Source: Nitriliruptoraceae bacterium (lineage in GTDB: Bacteria; Actinomycetota; Nitriliruptoria; Nitriliruptorales; Nitriliruptoraceae). From it: 8,019 nucleotides of DNA. The position numbers and the translations under genes were made by a program. The stretch is taken from the NCBI GenBank assembly GCA_007123425.1, contig SKLC01000228.1:1-8019 (forward strand). The letters run 5' to 3'. Under the pieces are notes generated by a model that saw only the letters and a program-made list of their open reading frames with translations, was not told the origin of the DNA and ran no database searches. Each line of letters starts with the position of its first letter. Position 1 is the stretch's first letter. Below, one piece after another: positions 1-5,400 of the stretch.

Positions 1-83
1 CCTAATCTCGGAGGGTGCTCGTGACCTCCGGGCCCGCCGCCTCGGCGCGGTGGCCCGGACCCCGGACCGACGAGGAAGCGCCG

Positions 84-329
84 GTGCTCATCTGCCACTG
101 CAACGTCGTCTCCGACCGGGCCGTGCGCGCGGCGATCTCGGCCGGCGCCACGCAGGTGGAGCAGATCACCGCGCTGTGCGGCGCCGGCGGCGAGTGCGGT
201 GGCTGCGTGCCGTCCATCGAGGCGCTGCTGGAGGATGCGGGGATCGCGGTGAGCCAGCCCCAGGTGCTCGCCCGGCGCCAGCGCGAGCGCCGCCACGTGC
301 CGGCGCCGGCGCTCGCCCCCGCCTCGTAA
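84..329 (+). CDS. bfd: Bacterioferritin-associated [2Fe-2S] ferredoxin
   Basis: Small cytosolic iron-sulfur protein of 81 residues, expected to bind bacterioferritin and pass electrons to its haem so that stored ferric iron is reduced and released. With the GTG at 84 as start, the four cluster cysteines fall at 4, 6, 38 and 41 (CHC near the N-terminus, then CGGC), the same numbers I recall for E. coli Bfd; an extra Cys32 is present. A Shine-Dalgarno-like GAGGAAG at 72-78 precedes this GTG. The frame stays open upstream, and a GTG at 21 preceded by GGAGG at 10-14 is a real alternative that would add 21 residues of low-complexity sequence. After the Fer2_BFD domain (to about residue 55) comes an Arg/Ala/Pro-rich tail. 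The bacterioferritin gene follows 75 bases later, which strongly supports the call. The exact start is the main uncertainty. Confidence 0.88.
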   Translation: MLICHCNVVSDRAVRAAISAGATQVEQITALCGAGGECGGCVPSIEALLEDAGIAVSQPQVLARRQRERRHVPAPALAPAS

Positions 330-343
330 GCGCCGCACGCGCG

Positions 344-373
344 TGGACGGGGCGATGGGCCCGCGACTACCGT
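344..373 (+). promoter_or_regulatory. Candidate promoter for bacterioferritin
   Basis: A -35-like TGGACG at 344-349 and a TANNNT-type -10 box TACCGT at 368-373 are separated by 18 bases. Transcription would begin near 380, leaving about 25 bases of leader before the ATG at 405. This would let bfr be transcribed separately from bfd. It rests on motif match only, and no iron box is visible nearby. Confidence 0.35.
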
Positions 374-404
374 CGTGGCGAACGAGACGCAGGAGAGCGC
401 CCTA

Positions 405-887
405 ATGGCGACGTCCGATGAGCGCGTGATCGACTTCCTCAACGAGATGCTCACCTACGAGCTGACGCTGATCAACCAGTACTGGCTCAACTACCGCATG
501 CTCGACAACTGGGGTCTGCCCGGGCTCGCCAAGGTCTTCCGCGACCTCGCGGTCGAGGAGATGGAGGACGCCGACCACTACGTCGAGCGCATCCTCTTCC
601 TCGACGGCCACCCCAACCTCCAGCGGCTGGGCACCGTCCAGGTCGGCGAGGGCCCGGTGGAGCAGCTGCGCCTGGCCCGCGACGCCGAGCGCACCGCGGT
701 CGAGCGCCTCAACGCCGGGATCGCCCTGTGCGTCGAGGTGGGCGACAACGGCACGCGGGAGCTGCTCGCCGAGGCGGTGCGCGAGGAGGAGGAGCACTAC
801 GACTACTTCGCCACGCAGCTCGAGGTGCTCGAGCGGGTGGGGGAGCAGAACTACCTCGCCCGCTACGCGATGCCCGAGAGCACCTAG
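405..887 (+). CDS. bfr: Bacterioferritin (haem-containing iron storage ferritin)
   Basis: A 160-residue four-helix-bundle protein, close to the usual 158 or so, expected to assemble into a 24-subunit cytosolic shell that oxidises Fe2+ and stores a ferric core. ATG 405 is chosen because AGGAGAG (391-397) sits 7 bases upstream; an in-frame GTG at 375 has no such site. The haem-ligand methionine is Met53 (EEMEDAD, equivalent to E. coli Met52). Ferroxidase ligands Glu19, Glu52, the Glu of the DAE triplet in helix C, and the Glu and His of the EEEEH stretch in helix D are recognisable. The position that is normally His (E. coli His54, EMxHAD) is Asp55 here, so one iron ligand is changed. Trp36 and the ERILFLDG segment are typical. 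It lies directly downstream of bfd, its presumed reductase partner. Confidence 0.93.
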   Translation: MATSDERVIDFLNEMLTYELTLINQYWLNYRMLDNWGLPGLAKVFRDLAVEEMEDADHYVERILFLDGHPNLQRLGTVQVGEGPVEQLRLARDAERTAVERLNAGIALCVEVGDNGTRELLAEAVREEEEHYDYFATQLEVLERVGEQNYLARYAMPEST

Positions 888-948
888 AGCTCACGCGTCA
901 CGCCACGCCTCTCCCCGAGCCGCCTGCCGCGCACCCCACCGATCCGGC

Positions 949-979
949 TTGGCAGTCGAGTCGACCCGCGAAGTAGCCT
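949..979 (+). promoter_or_regulatory. Candidate promoter for the thiolase gene
   Basis: TTGGCA at 949-954 resembles a -35 box and TAGCCT at 974-979 fits a TANNNT -10 box, with a rather long 19-base spacer. Initiation near 986 would give a leader of about 24 bases carrying GAAAGG (997-1002) before ATG 1010. The spacer holds an 11-base palindrome, GTCGA-G-TCGAC (955-965), which could be an operator. Confidence 0.4.
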
Positions 980-1009
980 GCCGGCAACCCAGACTCGAAA
1001 GGCACATCC

Positions 1010-2215
1010 ATGCCCGAGGCCGTGATCGTCTCGACCGCCCGCTCCCCGATCGGGCGGGCCTTCAAGGGCTCGATGACCGAGCTTCGCCCCGACGACCTGA
1101 CCGCGACCATCATCCAGGAGGCGATGAACAAGGTCCCACAGGTCTCGCCCGAGGACATCACCGACATCCACCTCGGGGCCGGGCTGCCCGGCGGTGAGCA
1201 GGGCCACAACATGGCCCGCGTGGTCGCGACGCTGCTGGGCTGGGAGCGCGTGCCCGGCACCACCCTGACCCGCTACTGCTCCTCCTCGCTGCAGACCACC
1301 CGGATGGCGCTGCACGCGATCAAGGCGGGCGAGGGCGACGTCTTCATCTCCGCCGGCGTGGAGATGGTGTCGCGCTACATGTACGGCAGCTCCGACTCGG
1401 GTGAGACCCAGAACCCGAAGTTCGCCGAGGCGGCCGAGCGCACCAAGCAGATCGCCGAGAGCGGCGAGGACTGGGCCCCCCGCGACGGTCTGCCCGACAT
1501 CTACATCGCCATGGGCCAGACCGCGGAGAACGTGGCCAGCCTCAAGGGCGTCACGCGCGAGGAGCAGGACGACTACGCCTACGAGTCGCAGATGCGCTAC
1601 GCGCGGGCGGACGCCGAGGGCTTCTACGAGAAGGACATCACGCCGATCAAGCTGCCGAACGGCGAGACCCTGGCCAAGGACGACGGCCCGCGCCCGAACA
1701 CCGAGCGGGAGAAGCTGGGCAGCCTCAAGCCCGTCTTCCGCGAGAACGGCACCGTCACCGCCGGCAACGCCTGCCCGCTCAACGACGGCGCGGCCGCGCT
1801 GGTCATCATGAGCGACACCAAGGCCAAGGAGCTCGGGCTCGAGCCGCTGGCCCGCATCGTGTCCACCGGCGTGAGCGGCCTCGACCCCGAGATCATGGGG
1901 CTGGGCCCGGTCGACTCGTCGAAGCAGGCGCTGGCCAACGCCGGCATGACCATCGACGACATCGACCTCGTGGAGATCAACGAGGCCTTCGCCGCCCAGG
2001 TGATCCCCTCGGCGCGGGAGCTGGGCATCGACCACGACAAGCTCAACGTCCACGGCGGCGCCATCGCCATGGGCCACCCCTTCGGCATGACCGGGGCGCG
2101 CATCACCTCCACCCTGCTCAACGGCCTGCAGCACCGTGACGCGACCTTCGGTCTCGAGACCATGTGCGTCGGTGGCGGCCAGGGCATGGCCATGGTGATC
2201 GAGCGCCTCAAGTAG
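1010..2215 (+). CDS. Acetyl-CoA C-acetyltransferase (thiolase)
   Basis: A 401-residue thiolase, the normal length for the family. It either condenses two acetyl-CoA to acetoacetyl-CoA or cleaves 3-ketoacyl-CoA in beta-oxidation, in the cytosol. The nucleophilic cysteine is Cys90 in RYCSSSLQT, followed by the NEAFA motif (Asn324 to Ala328), the GHP motif with His356 in GGAIAMGHPFGMTGAR, and the proton-shuttling Cys386 in CVGGGQG. All catalytic residues are therefore present, in two thiolase-fold halves (about 1-270 and 280-401). ATG 1010 is preceded by GAAAGG with 7 bases of spacing, and homologues also begin with an E-A-V-I-V-type strand, so the start is firm. It stands alone: promoter-like boxes precede it and a strong hairpin follows. 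No neighbouring beta-oxidation or polyhydroxyalkanoate gene is visible, so substrate chain length and pathway direction cannot be decided. Confidence 0.95.
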   Translation: MPEAVIVSTARSPIGRAFKGSMTELRPDDLTATIIQEAMNKVPQVSPEDITDIHLGAGLPGGEQGHNMARVVATLLGWERVPGTTLTRYCSSSLQTTRMALHAIKAGEGDVFISAGVEMVSRYMYGSSDSGETQNPKFAEAAERTKQIAESGEDWAPRDGLPDIYIAMGQTAENVASLKGVTREEQDDYAYESQMRYARADAEGFYEKDITPIKLPNGETLAKDDGPRPNTEREKLGSLKPVFRENGTVTAGNACPLNDGAAALVIMSDTKAKELGLEPLARIVSTGVSGLDPEIMGLGPVDSSKQALANAGMTIDDIDLVEINEAFAAQVIPSARELGIDHDKLNVHGGAIAMGHPFGMTGARITSTLLNGLQHRDATFGLETMCVGGGQGMAMVIERLK

Positions 2216-2238
2216 GCCCCGCACCTCCCAGCAGCTGA

Positions 2239-2279
2239 CCCGACGCGGCGCCGAGTCCTCGAACCGGCGCCGCGTCGGG
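2239..2279 (+). terminator. Terminator-like hairpin after the thiolase gene
   Basis: A perfect 14-base inverted repeat, CCCGACGCGGCGCC (2239-2252) and its complement at 2266-2279, extends by one G-C pair to a 15-bp stem with an 11-base loop. It starts 23 bases past the thiolase stop. No T-tract follows, which is common for terminators in GC-rich actinomycetes. It is the strongest simple hairpin in the window. Confidence 0.75.
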
Positions 2280-2359
2280 GCTCGCTCCGGGTGGCGGTGG
2301 GCTTGGCACCGCTCGGCCCGGATGCGGTCACGACGGTGCCGAGCACACCAGGCGGTGAC

Positions 2360-2770
2360 GTGGATCAGTACGACGACGAGCCCGTGGTCCGACTCGAGCG
2401 CTGGGACGGCGAGTGGGACGCGACGGACGACTTCGCCGGCCTGAAGGCCGACGTGGCCGCCTACACCCACCTCGACCCGCTGGCCACGGTGCGCGTGCTC
2501 AGCGAGGCCAGCGGGGTGCCGGTGGGCGCGCTGGTCCGCTACGTGCTGGCGCGGTGGGCCGCGGGCGGCTCGGAGGCGCTGCTCGAGCTGGGCACCTCCG
2601 GGGTGGCGCACCTGCGGCGGGTGGTCGAGGACGCCGAGGCGACCGGCACCGATGAGGCGAGGCGCGCCGCCTACGGCACGCTGCGCGAGCAGATCGCCTG
2701 GCTCTCGCAAGGCCTCGACGACCCGGACACGACCTTCCCGACCGGAGGGGAGCGCCGCTCTAGCGGATGA
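2360..2770 (+). CDS. Conserved protein of unknown function (DUF6027-like)
   Basis: A small soluble protein of 136 residues with no signal peptide, membrane segment or metal motif. The core (about residues 8-80) is acidic and helical, containing RLERWDGEWDA, the stretch DVAAYTHLDPLATVRVLSE, and then GVPVGALVRYVLARWAAGGSE. This resembles, from memory, the actinobacterial family DUF6027; I could not search to confirm it, and its function is unknown. The start is uncertain: GTG 2360 is preceded by AGGCGG and begins just before the conserved part, while GTGs at 2336 and 2291 lie in the same frame and would add 8 or 23 residues. The stop lies 11 bases inside the 3' end of the convergent minus-strand regulator gene, so the two coding regions overlap tail to tail. 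Codon use matches the neighbours. Confidence 0.8.
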   Translation: MDQYDDEPVVRLERWDGEWDATDDFAGLKADVAAYTHLDPLATVRVLSEASGVPVGALVRYVLARWAAGGSEALLELGTSGVAHLRRVVEDAEATGTDEARRAAYGTLREQIAWLSQGLDDPDTTFPTGGERRSSG

Positions 2771-3488
2771 GCCCGAGGCGGAACGCCCGCGCCACCGCGC
2801 CGGTGCGGTCGGGGACGTCGAGCTTGACCAGCAGGTTCTGCACGTGGGTCTTGATCGTGCGGGCGGACAGGCCCAGGCGCGCACCCACCTGCTGGTTGGT
2901 CATCCCCTCGGCCAGCAGCTGCAGCACCTCGATCTCGCGGGGGGTGAGCGCCGAGGCGCTGGCGTCGCTCGGCTCGTTGCGCCACGCGCCCGCCAGCTGC
3001 ATCGCGATCGTGGGCGAGACCACGCGCTCGCCGTGGGCGGTCTGCAGCACGCCCTCGCGCAGCTCCTCCGGCGTCGAGGTCGAGAGCAGGAAGCTGTCGA
3101 CCCCGGCGATCACCGCCTCGCGAAGATCGATGACGGTGACGCTGTCGGCCACGACCAGCACCCGCAGCTGCTCGTGCTGCGCCTTGGCGGCCGCGACCAC
3201 CCGGAAGGTCTGTGGGTCGTCGTCGCGCAAGCCGCTGACCAGCACCTGCGGCGTCGTGCGCGCGATGTGGTCGACGGCCTCGTCGAGCCCGACCTCGGCC
3301 AGGGTCTCCAGCTGGTCCGAGGCGCCCAGGACGCTGCGCAGCCCCGCACGGACCAGCGGCCGCGAGTCGGTGATCACCACCGATGCCGTGGATGCTGCCG
3401 GGGTGCCGCCGCGCGAGGGATCCGCGGAGGAGGGGGCGGATGCGGTCGCCGGCACGGGAACAGGCCTTGGTAGGTTCGACTCGGGCAT
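2760..3488 (-). CDS. LuxR/NarL-family regulator with degenerate receiver domain
   Basis: A 242-residue DNA-binding protein. Residues 1-35 are Pro/Ala/Ser-rich linker, 36-155 a receiver-like fold, and 180-242 a LuxR-type helix-turn-helix (LTPREIEVLQLLAEGMTNQQ, then GLSARTIKTHVQNLLVKL) that looks fully functional. In the receiver part the phosphorylation residues are missing: the acidic pair is Asp41-Ser42, the phospho-acceptor position in the third strand is Gly86 (VLVSGLR where PDVVLLDLR-type sequences carry Asp), and the conserved Lys of the fifth strand is Ser136 (FLLST). It therefore probably acts without phosphorylation, and no histidine kinase gene is adjacent. ATG 3488 has no clear Shine-Dalgarno sequence; paired GTG codons at residues 37-38, right at the receiver fold, are an alternative. 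It is 128 bases downstream of greA on the same strand. Its targets are unknown. Confidence 0.9.
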   Translation of the reverse strand: MPESNLPRPVPVPATASAPSSADPSRGGTPAASTASVVITDSRPLVRAGLRSVLGASDQLETLAEVGLDEAVDHIARTTPQVLVSGLRDDDPQTFRVVAAAKAQHEQLRVLVVADSVTVIDLREAVIAGVDSFLLSTSTPEELREGVLQTAHGERVVSPTIAMQLAGAWRNEPSDASASALTPREIEVLQLLAEGMTNQQVGARLGLSARTIKTHVQNLLVKLDVPDRTGAVARAFRLGLIR

Positions 3489-3522
3489 CGAACCCGGTGG
3501 GACGCGGCCGTGGGGCCGAAGC

Positions 3523-3543
3523 CGTGGGTGGTTTTTCCACGCG
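3523..3543. promoter_or_regulatory. Inverted repeat around a TTTTT tract upstream of the regulator
   Basis: CGTGG (3523-3527) and GTGG (3528-3531) can each pair with CCACG/CCAC at 3537-3541 around TTTTT (3532-3536). Such an A/T run is unusual in this GC-rich window, and it lies 35-55 bases upstream of the regulator's ATG. It could be an operator or part of a promoter; on the minus strand the run reads as A, so it is not a terminator for greA. Confidence 0.3.
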
Positions 3544-3546
3544 ACA

Positions 3547-3583
3547 CCCGGCCCGCCCGGGCTAGTCAGGCGCCCGAACGGGC
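3547..3583 (-). terminator. Weak hairpins downstream of greA
   Basis: Two short stem-loops lie between greA and the next minus-strand gene: GCCCG-AA-CGGGC (3572-3583) and CCCGG-CCCGC-CCGGG (3547-3561). The first is flanked by direct repeats GTCAGG at 3565-3570 and 3585-3590. Neither is followed by a T-tract, so termination is only possible, and readthrough from greA into the regulator gene cannot be excluded. Confidence 0.3.
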
Positions 3584-3616
3584 CGTCAGGGCTGCTCCGT
3601 GCGTGGTCTCGAGGCC

Positions 3617-4081
3617 TCAGGCGGAGCGGATGTCCTTGACGGTGACCTCGATCTCGACCCCCGTGGGTGTGGCGAACGTCACGGTCTCGCCCTCGCCGGC
3701 GCCGATGATCGCCTTGCCCATCGGCGACTCCGCCGACAGGATCTCGAGCTCCTCGTGGTGGTCCTCACGGCTGCCGAGGAAGTAGACCTCGTCGTCGCCC
3801 TCGACGTCGAGCTCCACCACCAGGCCGGGACGCACCACCTCGGTGTCGTCGGGCTCGCCGATGCGGGCGGTGCGCAGCAGCTCGTCGAGCTGGCGGATGC
3901 GGGCCTCCATCTTGCCCTGCTCGTCCTTGGCCGCGTGGTACTCGGCGTTCTCCTTGAGGTCGCCGTGGGAGCGTGCCTCCTCGATCTCGGCGGCCATGCG
4001 CTCGCGGCCCTCGGTCTTGAGGCCGTCGAGCTCCTCTTTGAGGCGGTCGTATGCCTCCTGGCTCAGCCACGTCTCGGGCAC
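3617..4081 (-). CDS. greA: Transcription elongation factor GreA
   Basis: A 154-residue factor that enters the secondary channel of RNA polymerase and stimulates cleavage of backtracked transcripts. The N-terminal coiled coil (about residues 5-75) carries the acidic tip GDLKENAEYHAAKDEQG, with Asp41 and Glu44 at the same numbers as the catalytic acids of E. coli GreA. The C-terminal FKBP-like domain (about 80-154) ends in the typical SPMGKAIIGAGEGE and TPTGVEIEV segments. The GTG start at 4081 is chosen because GAGGA lies 7 bases upstream and it gives the family numbering; a TTG at 4114 in the same frame would add 11 unrelated residues. It is divergent from the isoprenyl synthase gene, and the minus-strand regulator follows 128 bases downstream. 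Confidence 0.96.
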   Translation of the reverse strand: MPETWLSQEAYDRLKEELDGLKTEGRERMAAEIEEARSHGDLKENAEYHAAKDEQGKMEARIRQLDELLRTARIGEPDDTEVVRPGLVVELDVEGDDEVYFLGSREDHHEELEILSAESPMGKAIIGAGEGETVTFATPTGVEIEVTVKDIRSA

Positions 4082-4117
4082 GGGTGCATCCTCGCAACGG
4101 TTCGTAAGCGGCAACGG

Positions 4118-4160
4118 TCGTCACATCATGACGAACGCCCGAGCATGACCGCCCGGGCGT
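4118..4160 (-). promoter_or_regulatory. Inverted repeats in the greA upstream region
   Basis: Two perfect inverted repeats sit side by side: TCGTCA-CATCA-TGACGA (4118-4134) and ACGCCCG with CGGGCGT (4135-4141 and 4154-4160, 12-base loop). Read on the minus strand, the GC-rich stem is followed by TCGTCATGATGTG, an arrangement resembling a terminator or attenuator placed ahead of greA. GCAACGG is also directly repeated at 4094-4100 and 4111-4117. No clear promoter boxes for greA were found here. Confidence 0.3.
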
Positions 4161-4232
4161 GAGCCGCGAGGGTACCAGCCGGATCGCCTCCTGCGCTGCG
4201 GGCGCTCCACGGTGCCGCCCCGACCGGGCTAC

Positions 4233-4238
4233 TACGCT
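4233..4238 (+). promoter_or_regulatory. -10 box for a leaderless isoprenyl synthase transcript
   Basis: TACGCT fits the TANNNT -10 pattern and ends 7 bases before the ATG at 4246, so the transcript would start at or within a base of the start codon. No Shine-Dalgarno sequence precedes the ATG, as expected for a leaderless message, a common class in actinomycetes. No convincing -35 box is present. Confidence 0.45.
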
Positions 4239-4245
4239 CGGCGAG

Positions 4246-5016
4246 ATGAGCGTCGTCGACCTCGCCTACCGGCTCTACGAGCGCCGGCTCGCCGCGGAGC
4301 TGGCGGACGGTCCCATGCCGACCCACGTCGGCGTGATCCTCGACGGCAATCGACGCTTCGCCCGGGAGCACGGGCTGCCGGGGCCCACCGAGGGGCACGA
4401 GGCCGGGTCGAAGCACATCGACGTGTTCCTCGACTGGTGCCTCGAGGCGGGCATCCCCTACGTCACGCTGTGGCTGCTGTCGACCGACAACCTCGAGCGC
4501 GACGACGAGGAGGTCGCGGGGCTGCTGGCGGTCATCGAGGAGACCGTGGCGCGGATGGGCAGCGACACCGCCCGGGGCCTGCGCGTGACCGCCGTGGGGG
4601 CCCTCGACCTGCTGCCCGAGGAGACCCGGCGGGCACTGGAGCGCGCCGAGGACGCGACCGCGGACCACGACCGCCTGCGCGTGCAGGTCGCGGTCGGCTA
4701 CGGCGGCCGGCAGGAGATCACCGACGCGCTGCGCAGCCTGCTGCTCGCCCGAGCCGCCGAGGGGCGCAGCCTCGAGGACGTCGCGTCCGAGCTGTGCGCC
4801 GAGGACATCGGCGACCACCTCTACACCACCGGGCTGCCCGACCCCGACCTGATCATCCGCACCTCGGGCGAGGTGCGGCTGTCGGGCTTCCTGCTGTGGC
4901 AGTCGGCCCACAGCGAGTTCTACTTCTGCGACACCTACTGGCCCGAGTTCCGGCGCGTGGACTTCCTCCGCGCCCTGCGCGACTACCAGTCGCGCAGCCG
5001 CCGCTTCGGCCGCTGA
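4246..5016 (+). CDS. uppS: cis-Isoprenyl diphosphate synthase (UppS family, Rv1086-like)
   Basis: A 256-residue cis-prenyltransferase that adds isopentenyl diphosphate to an allylic diphosphate, at the cytosolic membrane face, for lipid-carrier synthesis. The catalytic aspartate is Asp33 in VILDGNRRFA. The LLSTDNLER segment and the C-terminal RTSGEVRLSGFLLWQS motif (Arg205 to Glu209) are both present. The N-terminal YRLYERRL and the ending RALRDYQSRSRRFGR match, as I recall it, M. tuberculosis Rv1086, which makes short-chain (Z,E)-farnesyl diphosphate, better than the long-chain decaprenyl enzyme Rv2361c; its RLSGF, where many UppS have RLSNF, is also shared. So a C15 product is plausible though not proven. 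ATG 4246 is preferred over upstream in-frame codons back to 4159 because it fits the homologue start and the -10 box. GreA is divergent and phoH lies downstream, echoing the mycobacterial neighbourhood. Confidence 0.92.
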   Translation: MSVVDLAYRLYERRLAAELADGPMPTHVGVILDGNRRFAREHGLPGPTEGHEAGSKHIDVFLDWCLEAGIPYVTLWLLSTDNLERDDEEVAGLLAVIEETVARMGSDTARGLRVTAVGALDLLPEETRRALERAEDATADHDRLRVQVAVGYGGRQEITDALRSLLLARAAEGRSLEDVASELCAEDIGDHLYTTGLPDPDLIIRTSGEVRLSGFLLWQSAHSEFYFCDTYWPEFRRVDFLRALRDYQSRSRRFGR

Positions 5017-5189
5017 CCGCGGCGCCGCCCGCCAGCGAGCGTCGCCGACGCGAGCCGCGCCATGTGCTGGGGGCGGGACGCCGGCATGCACGGCCCTCCG
5101 GGTGGGCCCGTGGTCGGGCCGGCGGGTGCCGCGCTGGCCCACGGTGGGGGAGCCTGCGCAGGGTGCTCGGTGGCGGCGGGGGGCGTCGC
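5017..5189. other. Gap between isoprenyl synthase and the phoH leader
   Basis: I see no convincing gene here. Short GC-rich stems could end the upstream transcript: GCGTC-GCC-GACGC (5039-5051), and GTGGGCC (5102-5108) with GGCCCAC (5136-5142) around a 27-base loop. Neither has a T-tract. Several frames stay open through the stretch, but none has a good start site or a recognisable product. Confidence 0.4.
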
Positions 5190-5270
5190 TACAGTCGCCG
5201 ACGTCACTGACCGTCACAGCAGTCGAGTCGACACCAGGTGCGAGCCACGCCGACGCCCGGCCAGCCACCC

Positions 5271-5288
5271 GACAGGCCCCGGCCTGTC
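5271..5288 (+). other. Leader hairpin 1 upstream of phoH
   Basis: GACAGGCC and GGCCTGTC are perfect complements separated by CC, giving a stem of seven or eight pairs. The GGCCCCGG inside it is repeated at 5293-5300, so the element could also pair differently. Confidence 0.5.
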
Positions 5289-5302
5289 TTCCGGCCCCGG
5301 CA

Positions 5303-5320
5303 CGTCCCGGACTCGGGACG
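5303..5320 (+). other. Leader hairpin 2 upstream of phoH
   Basis: CGTCCCG (5303-5309) pairs perfectly with CGGGACG (5314-5320) around a GACT tetraloop. It lies 14 bases after hairpin 1. Confidence 0.5.
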
Positions 5321-5372
5321 ACGGCATACGACGAGCTCTCCCGCCCGCCCCGCACCGCGCCGCATCACCCCA

Positions 5373-5400
5373 CGCCGCCCGCTCGGGCGGCGTTCGTCGT
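5373..5400 (+). terminator. Leader hairpin 3, attenuator-like, upstream of phoH
   Basis: CGCCGCCCG (5373-5381) and CGGGCGGCG (5384-5392) form a perfect 9-bp stem, followed at once by TTCGTCGT, which is relatively T-rich for this genome. The layout resembles an intrinsic terminator placed 66 bases before the phoH start codon, so premature termination is possible. It could equally terminate transcripts arriving from the upstream isoprenyl synthase gene if phoH has a closer promoter. Confidence 0.45.

Noticed and set aside
1475..1486. Run of six C residues, considered as a possible 6C RNA signature
   Set aside because: It lies inside the thiolase coding region, and the paired C-rich loops of 6C RNA are absent.
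884..2884. A 666-codon open frame on the minus strand, antisense to the thiolase and the small unknown protein
   Set aside because: Its translation is Gly/Ala/Arg/Val/His-rich without any motif, and it mirrors two well-supported plus-strand genes. Long antisense frames are expected in such GC-rich coding DNA.
3473..3494. tRNA T-arm-like sequence (CGGGTTCGATGCCCG on the minus strand) and the inverted repeat GGTTCG...CGAACC around the regulator's ATG
   Set aside because: No acceptor, D or anticodon arms can be formed with flanking sequence, so it is not a tRNA or a visible attachment site; probably a chance resemblance.
2671..3540. Long frames on both strands over the regulator gene (for example 2652-3473 plus and 2671-3540 minus)
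   Set aside because: Low-complexity translations; only the 2760-3488 minus frame contains the receiver fold and the LuxR helix-turn-helix.
4983..5207. A 74-codon minus-strand frame between the isoprenyl synthase and phoH
   Set aside because: Pro/Ala-rich product, GTG start without a ribosome binding site, overlaps the 3' end of the synthase gene; no evidence of coding.
5203..5217. GTCAC direct repeats as a possible Pho box upstream of phoH
   Set aside because: Spacing is 10 bases rather than the 11 of PhoP boxes, the units are poor matches to GTTCACC, and they lie downstream of the presumed -10 box.
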